This document shows, in pieces, positions 32,480-44,122 of a stretch of 64,000 nucleotides of DNA (the first letter of the stretch is position 1; every line of letters starts with the position of its first letter). Made by a program: the position numbers and the translations under genes. Where the stretch lies: contig MARA01000004.1 in the NCBI GenBank assembly GCA_001792895.1, positions 2,418,001-2,482,000 on the forward strand. Direction: 5' to 3'. The notes under the pieces were generated by a model. The model ran no database searches, was not told the DNA's origin, and saw only the letters and a list, made by a program, of their open reading frames with translations. This DNA comes from Lentinus brumalis (Eukaryota; Basidiomycota; Agaricomycetes; Polyporales; Polyporaceae).

Positions 32480-33115
32480 TCATGGTGTGCAGTCATGTGG
32501 ACCATGGGCTGTAAGAATGAACAAGGACTGTAGAGTCCGAGGCTTGATCATCAACTGCGATGTAAGAGTAGCTGCAAATATTTGAACGCACCGTGTACGC
32601 GACGTTTTAGGAGTATCTATGTCGGCGTTGTTCGCAACACGGAAAAAAGCCCACAGATGACAACCCGTGCCTTGTCGATGGCCGCGAGGCTGACCGCTGA
32701 TGCGCGACGCGTCTGGGTGTTTTATATGAACAACAGCCTTGGTGTTGTCGAGAGGGCGCGACTGCGAGCCACTGCTTGGTGCATCTGACTTCAGTGACAC
32801 AGAACCACAGGATGAGATAATATAAGTCCAGCAGCACTTGTAGCACAGAGAGTGGAGGGCCGGGAGGAGGAAAGCCGGACACAAAGTTTGATGGGATGGC
32901 AGATCGCGTCCTATTTTGGGCGCCACGTGGCAAGGTCATGGACAGACGGAGCGATGGCTGCGTCGCCCCTCGACATCCTGCCTCCGTCTGACTCTTTGCC
33001 TTCCCGACTGTATCTTTTCTTCTTCGCCGCCCGCCGTTCATCCTAGACCTGTCAGTGCGCAGTGCGCCTGCGTAACGACCCCCACAACGCCCATTCTCTT
33101 CCGTACGACCCCGCC
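32480..33115. other. Intergenic region between NYN gene 1 and STRAP
   Basis: 636 bp between same-direction genes. No gene is seen. The last 120 bp are CTTCC- and GCC-rich, typical of a basidiomycete leader. Confidence 0.45.
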
Positions 33116-34392
33116 ATGGCCCTCCCCTACAAGGCTGTCCCGCTTGTCGCGCCCGGACACACGCGACCCGTCACCCATCTATCCTTCTCTCCCCTCCAAG
33201 ACGATGGAACCTACGTGGTGATTTCCAGCTGCAAGGATGGCAACCCCATGCTGCGCGACTGGACTGGCGACTGGATTGGTACCTTCATCGGACACAAGGG
33301 CGCGGTCTGGAGTAGCAAGCTGTCGCCAGATACGTCTCGGGCAGCATCTGGCAGCGCGGACTTCACGGCGTACGTGTCTATCTGTATTTGAGGCCTGTCA
33401 TGTCTCTCGCGCAGTATCGCTGACACCATCCATCGTCTTGATTAGCAAAATCTGGGACACGTACACCGGCGAGTGTCTGCAGTCCTTCCCCCACAATCAC
33501 ATCGTCCGGAGCGTCGCGCTCTCGCCCAGCTCTTCCCATCTTCTCACTGGCGGCCAGGAGAAGAAGGTGCGGATGTTCGATCTCAGCCGCCCCGATGCTG
33601 AGCCGGACTTCCTCTTCGACGGCGCCGGCGCTCTGTCGCATGAAGGAACCGTGAAGAGCGTCGTCTGGGTTGGCGATCATACTGGCGTGACTGCAGGAGA
33701 AGATGGTCAGATCAAGTAAGTTTTGCTTGTTATCTGTACTTGAGCGGACTCTACCGCGAGTATACTCGCTGCCACGAGACATAGGTTAATGCTGGCATAT
33801 CTGGGCGAATCGCCCAATTGGATTGATGCGTCGCCGTGTGTCCCGCGAAATTTCTCATTTCAAGCGCACATGCAGGATGCTTACCATAGATTCAGGTGGT
33901 GGGATCTCCGGACGCGAACGTTGACGACGAGCCTAACGTTTCCCAACCCGATCACCTCCATGGAACTTTCGCCTCAGACGAACCGAATTGTTGTCACGTC
34001 AGGGAAGACGGTCTCGTTCATTCCCGCTCTCCTCAATGGGCCGCAAACACACAGCTTGACACTGCCTTACGCGCCTTCATCTGCCTCAATCCACCCTATC
34101 TTGCAGGATCGCTTTGTCACCGGGAGCACCAGCGACGAGTGGGTGCGCATACACGATGTTGCAGGTGAAGAGCGGGAAGTGCTCAAGGGCCACCACGGGC
34201 CTGTCCACTGCGTTGAATACAGTCCCGATGGTGAGATGTTCGCGAGCGGAAGTGGTGAGTTCGACTCCTCGACATCTGTTCGCCTTCCGTCCTGACCTTG
34301 TTTCCCCAGAGGACGGTACGATTCGGCTCTGGCAAACAACACCCGGGAAGAGCTACGGACTCTGGCAAGGCGTGCCGGCAAACGGCGGCTGA
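33116..34392 (+). CDS. STRAP: WD40 protein STRAP (serine/threonine kinase receptor-associated)
   Basis: WD40 beta-propeller homologous to STRAP/Unrip, known in animals as a scaffold in TGF-beta signalling and as an SMN-complex partner; its role in fungi is not settled. The start MALPYKAVPLVAPGHTRPVT matches the family. Repeats follow: LSFSPLQDDGTYVVISSCKD, NPMLRDWTGDWIGTFIGHKG, AVWSSKLSPDTSRAASGSAD then AKIWDTYTGECLQSFPHNHI, VRSVALSPSSSHLLTGGQEK, KSVVWVGDHTGVTAGEDGQI then WWDLRTRTL, and the last repeat HHGPVHCVEYSPDGEMFASG then EDGTIRLWQTTPGKSYGLW. Three short introns (near 33371, 33718 and 34254). The spliced length of about 330 residues is normal. No signal peptide; cytosolic. Confidence 0.92.
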
Positions 34393-36727
34393 CGGACTCT
34401 TGCAGACTCTACACACTACTGTAGTCGCCTTCATTCTGCGGTCGAGGGTTAAGGTGCTGGCCTCACGTAGCGATAGGTCTGTACTAAACATATTGCTGTT
34501 CCATTCATCCGCTCTCGTAACGATATGTATTGGCAGTCGGTATAATCATGAATCAATCCGGATACATCTCTTCGTGGGCACGGCCCGGCATGCGTCCTTC
34601 CTGGTCTATGACTCTGCGCAAATGCAGTTTCGCCTACTTCATATCTCCGACCACTTCGGCCTCTCAGGAGCACTCAGCTGAGGCTTCGGTTGCTTCGGCA
34701 TGGAAAGTGTATGCAGTCCGTCGGGATCCCGGCGACTCCTCTGCCACCGAGGAGTACGTACTTCGGTCCTCGACCTGGTGACATGCTGCGACGAACTCCA
34801 CCCTCGCGGCATTGAAAGCATGCATGTAGCAGGTAACTTACTGACAGCCAGAACGTTGTCTCTACAGGATCCGCGGAAGGGCCAGCTGCGACCGCAGTGA
34901 ATTCCGAATTGCCACAGTTCTGGCTTCTGCATGTTGTAACCACGCTGGTGTATATTCTCACGTCACCCCCTACATCCTCTTCCTCGGTACGTACTCGAGT
35001 CCATTTGCTTCGTATGTTCTCCGAGGAAATCGCTGGAAATGAGCCGCAGCTAGAGAAACCGAGGTTCGTGCTGTGAGCATGACGCGACTCTGGCCAAGCA
35101 TCCATTGCCTCTGGTCACCGCGGAGTCCAAGCCAGTGAAGATGAAACGAGATACAGAACATGCGCGTCGAGGCATAATCCATCTGACTAGGTCAAGTTAG
35201 CTTCCTGTGTCGTGAACCAACTTGAGCTAAGTAACCTCTCTATACCCGCCGCAGTGAATTCCGAATTGTGAAAGCCGCCGCAGCAGCGAATTCCGAATTG
35301 CTTGTGCCGCCGAAGCCCACCTCTCGCATCTTAACCTCCGTATGTCACATCCCACACAGTCCTCGGGCAAACCTCACCCCTTCTAGCGGTCCTCGAGGGG
35401 ACAACCCGTGTTGGCTGATAGGCATCATGCCTCATACTCTGCCCACAATGCCACCATGGGCGCAACGTTCTCCGCGTCTTCTCTGTCATCCAGAACATGC
35501 TTCAACCCGACGGAGTCAATAGCGGCCGATGCCGTGCTGTGCCTCGCCTTGGCGTTGAATGGGACAGGTGCTGACAGGTGCTTGCAACAGATGACGGGAA
35601 CCTGCACGGGACAGCTGCACGATGCTACGGAACTGCAATGAAGGCTTCTGCAGCGGAGAAGGACCTGGGGCAGGTTCGGCTAATGTCGCATGTCCAGCCT
35701 CACGAAATCGTACAGAAAGTCAGACACTCATAACGGGGGCCCGCTCCCGAATTCCGCCCGCAAGTGGACTTTGGAACCGACTAACGTCACGGCTCTGAAC
35801 GTCGAAAATACGCCGACTGTCAAGCTCGCGGCGTAGCAAGAGCATGCCACCTCAGGGAGCTTGTGGTTAGCATGGGTTTCCTGTCGGACCTCCAAAATGC
35901 ATCGTGGTACGTAACGTCATTTGCCAGGAACAGAGAGCTCCTGTGATCAGCAGTGAATCTGCGACCGTGTGTAGCTGCTTTCGCTGGCTAGGCCGATGTT
36001 AGGCACTGGGCCAAAGCGGTGAGGGTTATGCTTGCATGAACTCACACCTGAACGTAAGTAACCTTCGCGACTGGTGTCCAGCGGAGTACACAGATGGCCA
36101 TGTCAATACTGTATTTATACAGTGAGTACATGCAATCGAACCCAAGAAGCGTCGCGATTCGTCGGAAGACATTCGCTGAGTCGGGCCTACCATTGTGCGC
36201 TGTCGGGTTGCTGTCGGGACGAAGGCGGGCGCCGGCCACGCCGCGACGGGTCTGGAAAGCGGTGCAGCGGCCAGAAAGATCACCCCACGTGACTTTGCGC
36301 AAGAAGGATAGTAGATTGCGTGCTTCTGAGAGCACCATGTTTTCATGTCCTGTCGCTGACTTCATCGCGGTCGAGATGAATCATGAGAGTTCTTCTTCAT
36401 CGCCGCACACAACGAGAGCTTCGCTCGCTTCGACTCCCACTGCTTCCCGGGACTCACGTCCGCCAAAAGAACTACGACAGCCCTCTCCGTCGCGTTCAAC
36501 CCTTACACGCCCAACTCCTCCACCGAACGCTGGTTCCGTAACACATCAGCCTTCTGGGGACTAGCTTCTGTCATCTCTCAGGGTCGTTGCGACATCTGAA
36601 CTCATTCCTTCCGCGTTCCTGGTTTTACCCAGTCCAGTGCCCGGCTCCCTTGCTCCCGACCTTTAAAGCTTTGCGTCCGGAACGCTAACCATCCATCGCC
36701 TCCCTGCTCCCCCGCCTTCCTCCCGCG
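34393..36727. other. 2.3-kb gene-free stretch upstream of sulfate permease 1
   Basis: No gene is supported. Frames of 60-150 codons exist on both strands but lack domains and consistent splicing. The stretch contains three copies of a GAATTCCGAATTG-centred motif (34892-35300). The last 170 bp are pyrimidine-rich with TTTAAAG near 36662 and are the likely permease promoter. Confidence 0.45.
34892..35300 (+). repeat. Three dispersed copies of a GAATTCCGAATTG motif
   Basis: CCGCAGTGAATTCCGAATTG occurs exactly at 34892-34911 and 35249-35268, and a variant (GCAGCGAATTCCGAATTG) ends at 35300. The copies are direct and unevenly spaced, in otherwise empty sequence. Confidence 0.8.
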
Positions 36728-39425
36728 ATGGCCTCGACCACAGCCAGGGCTAAGAGCTTTGTGAAGCGCGTCATCGGACGTCCCGAAGAGCCCATCCCCG
36801 TCGTCACCGTCAAGGACTTCGTCGGCGGCTTGTCCAGGGATCCTAAGCGTGATGTTCGTCTCGTCCTTTTGGCTATGCGCGCGCTCTACTTACTTTTGAT
36901 CCGCCGCAGGCTCTGCGATATGTGGAGTCTCTGTTCCCGATATTGGGCTGGATCACTCGATACAGTAAGTCTCTGGAGTCTGCTTTGCGCGCTCCGGGCA
37001 TTAACGGCATATGCAGACCTGGGATGGTTGACCGGTGATGTTATTGCCGGCCTCACCGTCGGTATCGTCGTCGTTCCCCAGAGCATGTCTTACGCACAGG
37101 TATGCACGTACTTGAGCCGCTAATGCGGGAGTTAAACTGACTGTGGACCGGGTGATAGATCGCGACTCTTCCCGTACAATACGGCCTGTACTCCGCGTTC
37201 GTGGGCGTCGCGATTTACTGCGTAAGTCGCAAAAATATCTCAATCTCCTGGTGCTCTCTAACATCACTGTCCGCGCAGCTCTTCGCTACTTCTAAGGATG
37301 TCTCCATCGGTCCGGTTGCAGTCATGTCCCTCACGGTCTCACGCATCATCGCGCACGTCAACGCGAGCCATCCTGACGTTTGGCCAGCTCCCCAAATAGC
37401 AACGACAGTCGCGTTCATCTGTGGTTTCATCGTGCTTTGTATCGGTCTTCTGCGACTCGGTTGGCTCGTGGAGTTTATCCCGGCCCCTGCTGTCAGCGGG
37501 TTCATGACGGGATCTGCCATTAACATCGTTGCTGGTCAAGTGCCCGGCCTTCTCGGCGAGACTGGTTTCGAGTACGTACATTGGTACTATGTTTTGCTTA
37601 TCGGACTAACCGCTTGATTCAGTACCCGTGCGGCCACATACAAAGTCATCATCAATTGCTTCAAGTTCCTCCCTGTCACGAAGCTTGATGCGGCCTTCGG
37701 TATCACCGGCCTATTCTGCCTGTACCTGATTCGTATGACCTGCGACTTCTTGTCCGCGCGGTTCCCTCGTAGGAGTTCGTACTTTACGCTGAGCCATATC
37801 TTGCCTTTCACTGACTGCTCGCCTGCAGAACGCATCTTCTTCTTCTTATCCGTATTCAGGAACGCTTTCGTCATTGTCATTCTGACCATCGCGTCCTGGC
37901 TATACTGCAGACAGCACAAGAGCGCGTCTGGCAAATACCCCATCAAGATTCTACAGACAGTGCCTCGTGGTTTCCAACATGTTGGACCTCCTGTCATTGA
38001 CCATAACCTCATCGCGGCTATGGCGGGTGAATTGCCTGTAGCTACTATCATTCTTCTGCTGGAGCACATCGCCATCTCGAAGTGTAAGTCTTAAGCCGAT
38101 ACGTCTTGCGTTAGCCACGCTGACGTCTACGCCAGCTTTCGGTCGTCTCAACGGCTACAAAATTAACCCGAACCAGGAGCTGATTGCTATCGGTGTCACG
38201 AACGTCGTTGGCACAGTTTTTGGTGCATACCCTGCTACCGGCTCATTCTCGCGCTCCGCATTGAAGTCCAAGTCCGGTGTCCGTACCCCCGCCGCTGGCA
38301 TCCTAACTGCGATCGTCGTCATCGTGGCCCTGTACGGCTTGACTCCCGCCTTCTTCTACATTCCCAACGCTGGCCTCTCCGCCGTCGTCATCCACGCCGT
38401 CGCGGACTTGGTGGCCAGTCCCCGCCAGGTGTATGCATTCTGGCGGGTGTCCCCGCTGGAATTCCTCATCTGGGCGGCTGCTGTGCTCGTCACCATATTC
38501 ACAACCATTGAGAACGGAATCTATACCTCCATTTGTGCATCTCTTGCACTTCTTCTGGTCCGCATCGCCCACCCCCGCGGCCACTTCCTTGGGAAGGTCA
38601 CTCTTCGCGAGAACACGAACCATTCCGAGATCCGCGAAGTTTTCGTCCCCATGAAGGAGCGTCCTGGGGTCCTTTCTCCGGTCAAGGTCATCCCTCCCGC
38701 ACCTGGTGTCATCGTGTACCGCTTCGAGGAGAGCGTCCTCTACCCGAACACCTCCCTGCTCAATGATGCGCTCGTCGACTATGTCAGGGCGAACATGCGG
38801 AGAGGTATCGACATGAGCACGATCAGTCTGAGCGATCGCCCATGGAACGACCCTGGCCCTCGGCCTGGTCACGACGAAGAGGCGGATAACCTTGCAAGAC
38901 CTATCCTCCATGCCATCGTCCTAGATTTCTCTGGAGTGTAAGTCCCACTTATTATTAGCACCTCAATGCCACTCAGTTGACCTCGTCCTCTGCAGCTCGC
39001 ACATTGATACCACCGGCGTACAATCGCTAATCGATACTCGGAACGAAGTGGAGCGCTGGGCAAACAAGCCCGTAGAGTTCCACTTTGCGACAATCCTCTC
39101 CCCATGGATCCGCAGAGCACTCATCGCAGGCGGCTTTGGCATTGGTCAACCTTCATCTCGCGCTCCGACCGAGATCGCACCAGTCGTCCCCTACCGAGGC
39201 GGCCGGAGACAGCTGGACGAGCGCCACAAACTTCCAGACATCGAGGCAATCGATGAGATACCGAAGGAGGAGGAGGTGCCGATCATCCCCGAGGACACAC
39301 CATTCTTCCACTTCGACCTCGTTGCGGCGGTTCGTGCTGCGGAGTCGGGGCTGGGTCTGGATAGGTCGGAGAGCTCCAGTCCGAGTCTGGACAAGTCGCC
39401 AGTGGTGAAGACGTCTGCTGTATGA
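36728..39425 (+). CDS. Sulfate permease (SulP/SLC26 family), copy 1
   Basis: Plasma-membrane high-affinity sulfate importer with a C-terminal STAS domain, similar to yeast SUL1/SUL2. Exon 1 encodes MASTTARAKSFVKRVIGRPE. Then come LRYVESLFPILGWITRY, LGWLTGDVIAGLTVGIVVVP followed by QSMSYAQ (the SulP signature), IATLPVQYGLYSAFVGV, ATSKDVSIGPVAVMSLTV, LVEFIPAPAVSGFMTGSAIN, NAFVIVILTIASWLYCR, ELPVATIILLLEHIAISK, FGRLNGYKINPNQELIAIGV and GAYPATGSFSRSALKSKSGV. The STAS domain has HAIVLDFSGV and SHIDTTGVQSLIDTRNEVER. The C-terminal tail is acidic. About eight short introns; the first uses a GTTCGT donor. About 760-780 residues. A close paralogue with the same intron layout lies at 59503. Confidence 0.92.
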
Positions 39426-39853
39426 TGATCTCGGAGTCGGAGTGGTTCTTTGTATTGCATTGCGGATTACTTCTTGGATACTCGTTCACATCGTCATGCT
39501 TGCTTTGACTTGTCCATTCATTTATCTGTACTCCGCCTCACGACTAGAATCTCGTACGCTAATCGTCGCTTTGCTTTGTATAACATATGTAGTATATCTC
39601 TGTTATTTGCTAAGTCGCAGTGCCTGCACATCGGCCAGTTCAGCTTCAGGCTTGCCCTCGAGCTACATAGTCGACTCTGCAAATGAATGCGTGCACGGTG
39701 AGTGGCTAGGCGAGGTTGCCAAATTGGGCCGAAACGCCTGCGTTGCGTCACACAGACGCGCAAGGGCGAGGCGGTTTGCATCCGGCGGCCTCGACCGGAG
39801 AATATACCTTGCTTTTCCTCCTCTTCAGCTTGCAATTCGACATAGGGCAAGAC
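39426..39853. other. Intergenic region, sulfate permease 1 / phosphatase
   Basis: 428 bp between same-direction genes. A/T-rich at the left (3' flank of the permease). No gene is seen. Confidence 0.45.
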
Positions 39854-42696
39854 ATGTCTACCTTGAACATCTCGCACTTCAACGATGTGTACCGCGTCCA
39901 GCCGTTCAAGCTCAACCCGAAGTCCCCGGAGACGATAGATGTCACACAGTGGGCATCCATGCTCGACAGTGTCAGAGATCAGTGGCCCCAGAGGCCCGAT
40001 GGGAAGCGCGATGGTCTTGTGTTGTTCTCAGGAGATGTCTTCAGTCCATCTGTGGAGAGCTCTGTGACGAGGGGAAGCCACATGGTACCTGTTATGAACG
40101 CCATCGGACCAGACGTCTCCCTCACTGGTGAGTTCGATGTCCCAAGTACCCCGGCAGCCGTGGCTGAGCGAGAGCAGGCAATCATGACTTTGATTTTGGT
40201 AATGAAGTTCTATTACGTCGTCGAAGAGCTGCGACATGACTGCCTCTCTCAGGGTATCCGCATCTCTCCAAGCTCATCCAGGACACGAACTTCGTAAGAG
40301 TCGCCCTGCCAGTGCCCAATCAAGTCCTGATTTTTGAGGATAGCCCTGGATCCTCAGTAACATCATTGACACCGAGACTTCCCGGGTGCCCGAACACCTC
40401 CTCGAGTTCTGTGTCTTTGAGCGCGCGGGCGTCCGCGTCGGTGTGATCGGCCTAGTTGAGAAGTGAGTACTCCCGTGCACGCTGAGCAGAGAGGCGACTC
40501 ACAGATCATCCTGTAGAGAATGGATTGCCACAGTGTCTACATGGCCGTCGAACTTCAAGTACAAGGACATGGCAGAGGTCGCCGTCGATCTGTCCAAGCG
40601 GCTGCGAGACCCCGAGGGCGAGCATAAATGCGACATAATCATTGCATTAACCCACGCAAGGCTCGTCATCGCTCTTTACTCTGGGAAAGTATGATATCAC
40701 TGACGCTCGGGACTTGTACAGAGTACCAAACGTGCGTTCTGTGCCTCCTACGAAGCCGCACGATCCTCACAACATCGTGCCCTGCAGGACGTTGCCCTAG
40801 CGAAGAGCATTCATGCGCTTTCGCCATCCGCCCAGGAGAAGAACCCTATCGACAACGTGCATGGCGCTGATATCATCTTTGGTGGCCACGACCACTTGTA
40901 CTACATCTCGAAGGGGGTAACGTCATGGGAAGGTTTCGACCCCACTCAAGACGTTCTGGGAGCGGAGGAAGATCATGGAGATATCCTGGTCGTGAAGAGT
41001 GGAACCGACTTCCGCGACCTGAGCGAGCTGACCCTAGAACTAGCCGACACGCCTGCAGGTAGCATACGACGTAAGGTCATCCGGGCGATACGAGGTGGGT
41101 GAGGTGCTTCTATAACCGGATCCTTGAGCAAACAGTGTACAGGCAAGCGTCACGAGACCAAGCCAGACATGAAGAAGAACGAACGCATCGCCAAGCTTCT
41201 TGAATCCCTGCTGTCGTCCGTTTCGTCTGCCTTGAAGGCGCCCATCTGCAAAACTGCAGTGGAACTCGACCTTCGATCTTCCCTCATTCGTGTCCAGGAG
41301 GCAAGCCCTTCTCCCACCTACTCATGCAAGGCATGCTGGCTTACAAATCTGTTAGACTGCAGCAGCAAACTGGTTCGCGGACGTCTTGCGTCACGCGTAT
41401 GACGACACTCTGACTCTGAAGACTGGTGGTGGCGCTGATGGAGTGTTCATCTGCGCAGGAACATTGCGTGGGGACTCTGTATACGGTCCCGGTAAGCCAG
41501 CTTTTCCGCGTGTCCGTTCAGACTCTCAGTGACGTCTCTTAGGGGTGATCACGCTCGGCGATATCCTCGAGATCTTGCCATTCGAAGATCCTATTGTCGT
41601 GCTCGAGCTGGACGGCGAGACAATCTGGGCGGCACTGGAAGCGTCCCTGGAGACGTGGCCAGCGCAGGAAGGGTGAGGCCGTCCTACATTCTCGATGCGA
41701 TCATCTCTCACGTCTAGATTTCAGGCGTTTCCCGGTAATATCTGGGTTCCGTGTGTCCTGGGACTCCCGCAAACCCCCGGGCCAGCGGGTACTTGGCGTC
41801 TGGCTCTTGCAGGAACCGTCAGGCGGCAGCACGAGCACCACGCCCACTCCTAGCGGAGCGTCCTCGCCCAAAGTGCCTGGGTCCGCCTCTTCTTCGATGT
41901 CAAACTTGCTGCAGAATACGATCAACAGCATGGCACAGCCTGCAGCTGGGCTGGTCGACGCCGAACCTATCAAGCGCGTGAAGGGGGGGAAAATGTACAA
42001 GATTGTCACCAGGGAATACATGGCGCAGGGTCATGACGGCTTCCTACCGCTGAAGGGCAACAAGTACCTCGTGGATGACGAGAGCGGCCAGTTGATGAGT
42101 GCCATCGTGCGCAAGTACCTGCTCGGTATGGATCAGATTCCGATCGGTGGTCTTTGCAGTCCAGCCTGATTCGTTTTCTTACAGGCTGCAGGTTTGTCAA
42201 CCGCCTTGCGCGCACGGCAAACGCACAGCACGTCAGTCTCCTGGACCCGGAAACAGCAGGGGTCGTGTCTCGCGAGAAGGCCCGCCAATCGCATGCCTTT
42301 TCCCGTCGCTCACGCTCCAAGTCGAAGGACAGGCTTGCGGCGGCTCGGTCGAAGAGCCCTGCCAGTTCTCTCGGAGGCATGACACCCCGCTCTATGAGTC
42401 CTGGCCGTGCTATTGGAGATGTGTGGAAACGCGTCGCTGGACTTGCTTTGCGCTGGTCGCGCGGACACTATCGCGACAACATGCGCGTCACTGGGCGGGA
42501 GCACATGAGCGACGTCGACTGCTTCGACGGAGAACGGATGCGGAAGGGCAGGTTCGAGAGGGAACAGGCGAAGGAGGTCAAGACCGAGGAAGGCGGCCAG
42601 GTTGGAGAAAACGTTGAGTTGAACGGCGCTGAAGATGACCTCGCTTACATCAACCCGATTGTTGACGGACGCCTCAAGGATGAAGGCAGGAAGTAG
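39854..42696 (+). CDS. Calcineurin-like metallophosphatase with 5'-nucleotidase architecture
   Basis: Two-domain enzyme of the UshA/5'-nucleotidase type. Metal-binding motifs appear in order: STLNISHFNDVYRV, LVLFSGDVFSPSVES, GNHDFDFG (made by joining three exons around 40131-40259), IIIALTHAR and ADIIFGGHDHLYY. The C-terminal nucleotidase domain includes NWFADVLRHAYDDTLTLKTG, FICAGTLRGDSVYGPG, ITLGDILEILPFEDPIVVLE and FPVISGFRVSWDSRKPPGQR. A Ser/Thr-rich insertion follows, then KMYKIVTREYMAQGHDGFLP and a long Arg/Ser-rich and acidic C-terminal extension (about 42200-42696). No signal peptide or GPI site is seen, so it is probably cytoplasmic. At about 770 residues it is longer than bacterial UshA. 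The substrate is unknown. Confidence 0.85.
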
Positions 42697-42937
42697 CTAT
42701 GGAACTTGGAAGGAATTCTGGATGAGTGTATAACATAGGATATTTGCTGATGATCTGCCCGTATGGAGAAGTGTTGAAGACGAATACAGCAACGCGCTGT
42801 TCCTGGAAGTTCATTGCGATTGAGAGCAGGGACGGCATTAGTCTTTGGAATCCGGTCTAAGATACACTAGTGATACATAGATGGGACAGTGTGCCCGACG
42901 TTGCACTAGACATGCGCAAGTCGAAAGGATGTCCATA

Positions 42938-43625
42938 TCAGTGGGGTGCTACTGGAGGCACCTCTGGCACTTGAATTTTGGGTGCAGGATCCCCTGTGAT
43001 CGTTCTTGCATGGTGGGCGATGAGACCGACTGCCGAGCCGATGCCGGCACCACCCAGAATCACTTGTGCATGGTCTCAGGAACGTGTCTGAATAACAAGA
43101 GATTGGCCGGACACTTACAGTTGATGCTGTTTGCACGCTTCCAGAACAGGGCTGGTGTGAGCACCGCGAACAGGATACCGCCTATGGTGGAGTGGTCGTC
43201 CGCCCTTATGGAGGAGGTCTGGAAGAGTTCGGCATGAAGGGGCGAAGGCAAACAGGTCATAGGCAGACAACTCACATCGTAAGCCGCTTTGAACCTCCGT
43301 ATCCTCACTTTCTCCGGGTTGGAGTACGCAGACCGCGCGTACTCGAACGCGCCACCTCCAACAACGCCTATACACGTCCGTTAGCATGCGCCATGCACAG
43401 GCTGTCCACAAACGCACCGAGCGACCCTCCTATCCACGTTGCACGCAAGATGCGGTTCACTGAGAGATGTGAGCGTCCATAGCGCGACGCGGCGAAGACA
43501 GCATAAATCGGAGGAGTGAGGAGAGACAGCAGCTGATAGCCCTTGGTCATGCCCCGGCGGACGAAGAACTCGACGTCTGCATCGTGCGCCTGAGGCGTCG
43601 CAGCGACAGCAAAGTTGTCGGACAT
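42938..43625 (-). CDS. Fungal membrane protein of the DUF1757 type
   Basis: Four exons give about 174 residues. Order: MSDNFAVAATPQAHDADVEF, GMTKGYQLLSLLTPPIYAVF, SRYGRSHLSVNRILRATWIG, then GVVGGGAFEYARSAYSNPEK and VRIRRFKAAYD. After an intron come SIRADDHSTIGGILFAVLTP and ALFWKRANSIN, and the last exon gives LILGGAGIGSAVGLIAHHAR and a Pro-rich tail. The RADDHSTIG block, the alternating hydrophobic spans (three or four) and the LGGAGIGSAVGL end match my memory of the fungal DUF1757 family, probably mitochondrial or ER membrane; no function is known. An in-frame ATG at 43661 is an alternative start, but a TATAA-like site at about 43668 lies immediately before it, which favours 43625. Confidence 0.75.
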
Positions 43626-44122
43626 GTCCCAGAGCCTGTGGTCGTCGTCGGACAGATGCAAGCTTATAATGAGGTCAGAGGAGAAGCCGTTAGCGCCGCG
43701 CGCGTATTCGCGCGGCCGCGGTCACGCTCGCGAACCGTGCACCTTGACCTTCCTCCACCACGATTGCCGCGGTGACCGCAAAATCACAACGCAGCCACCT
43801 ATCGCAAATACTTTCAGCTACAGAGGTGTTTGCACTCGCTGCCCACAAGTGGCACGGCGCGTGGAGCCTACAGAGAAGCAATTGCATCGAAGTCAAGAGG
43901 TGAGGTACACCAACTGCAAGTAACCTGGTCATCCACACATTTCGCTCATATTTCTCTCTACAAATACTATGTCATGATAGAAAGCTTAAAGGTGATTTGG
44001 GAAAGTCGTAGAAGCCGGACAATCTCTCGACTTCTCATCTAGCTGCGAAAGGATACAAATTAGGTCCTAAGCATCGTCCACGAAGACGTTTCTAGCGGCA
44101 TCTTGCCCACCTTGCACCCCTC
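43626..44122. promoter_or_regulatory. Divergent promoter region, DUF1757-like / TEL2
   Basis: 497 bp between divergent genes, with ATTATAA near 43668 on the minus strand. No gene is seen. Confidence 0.45.
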
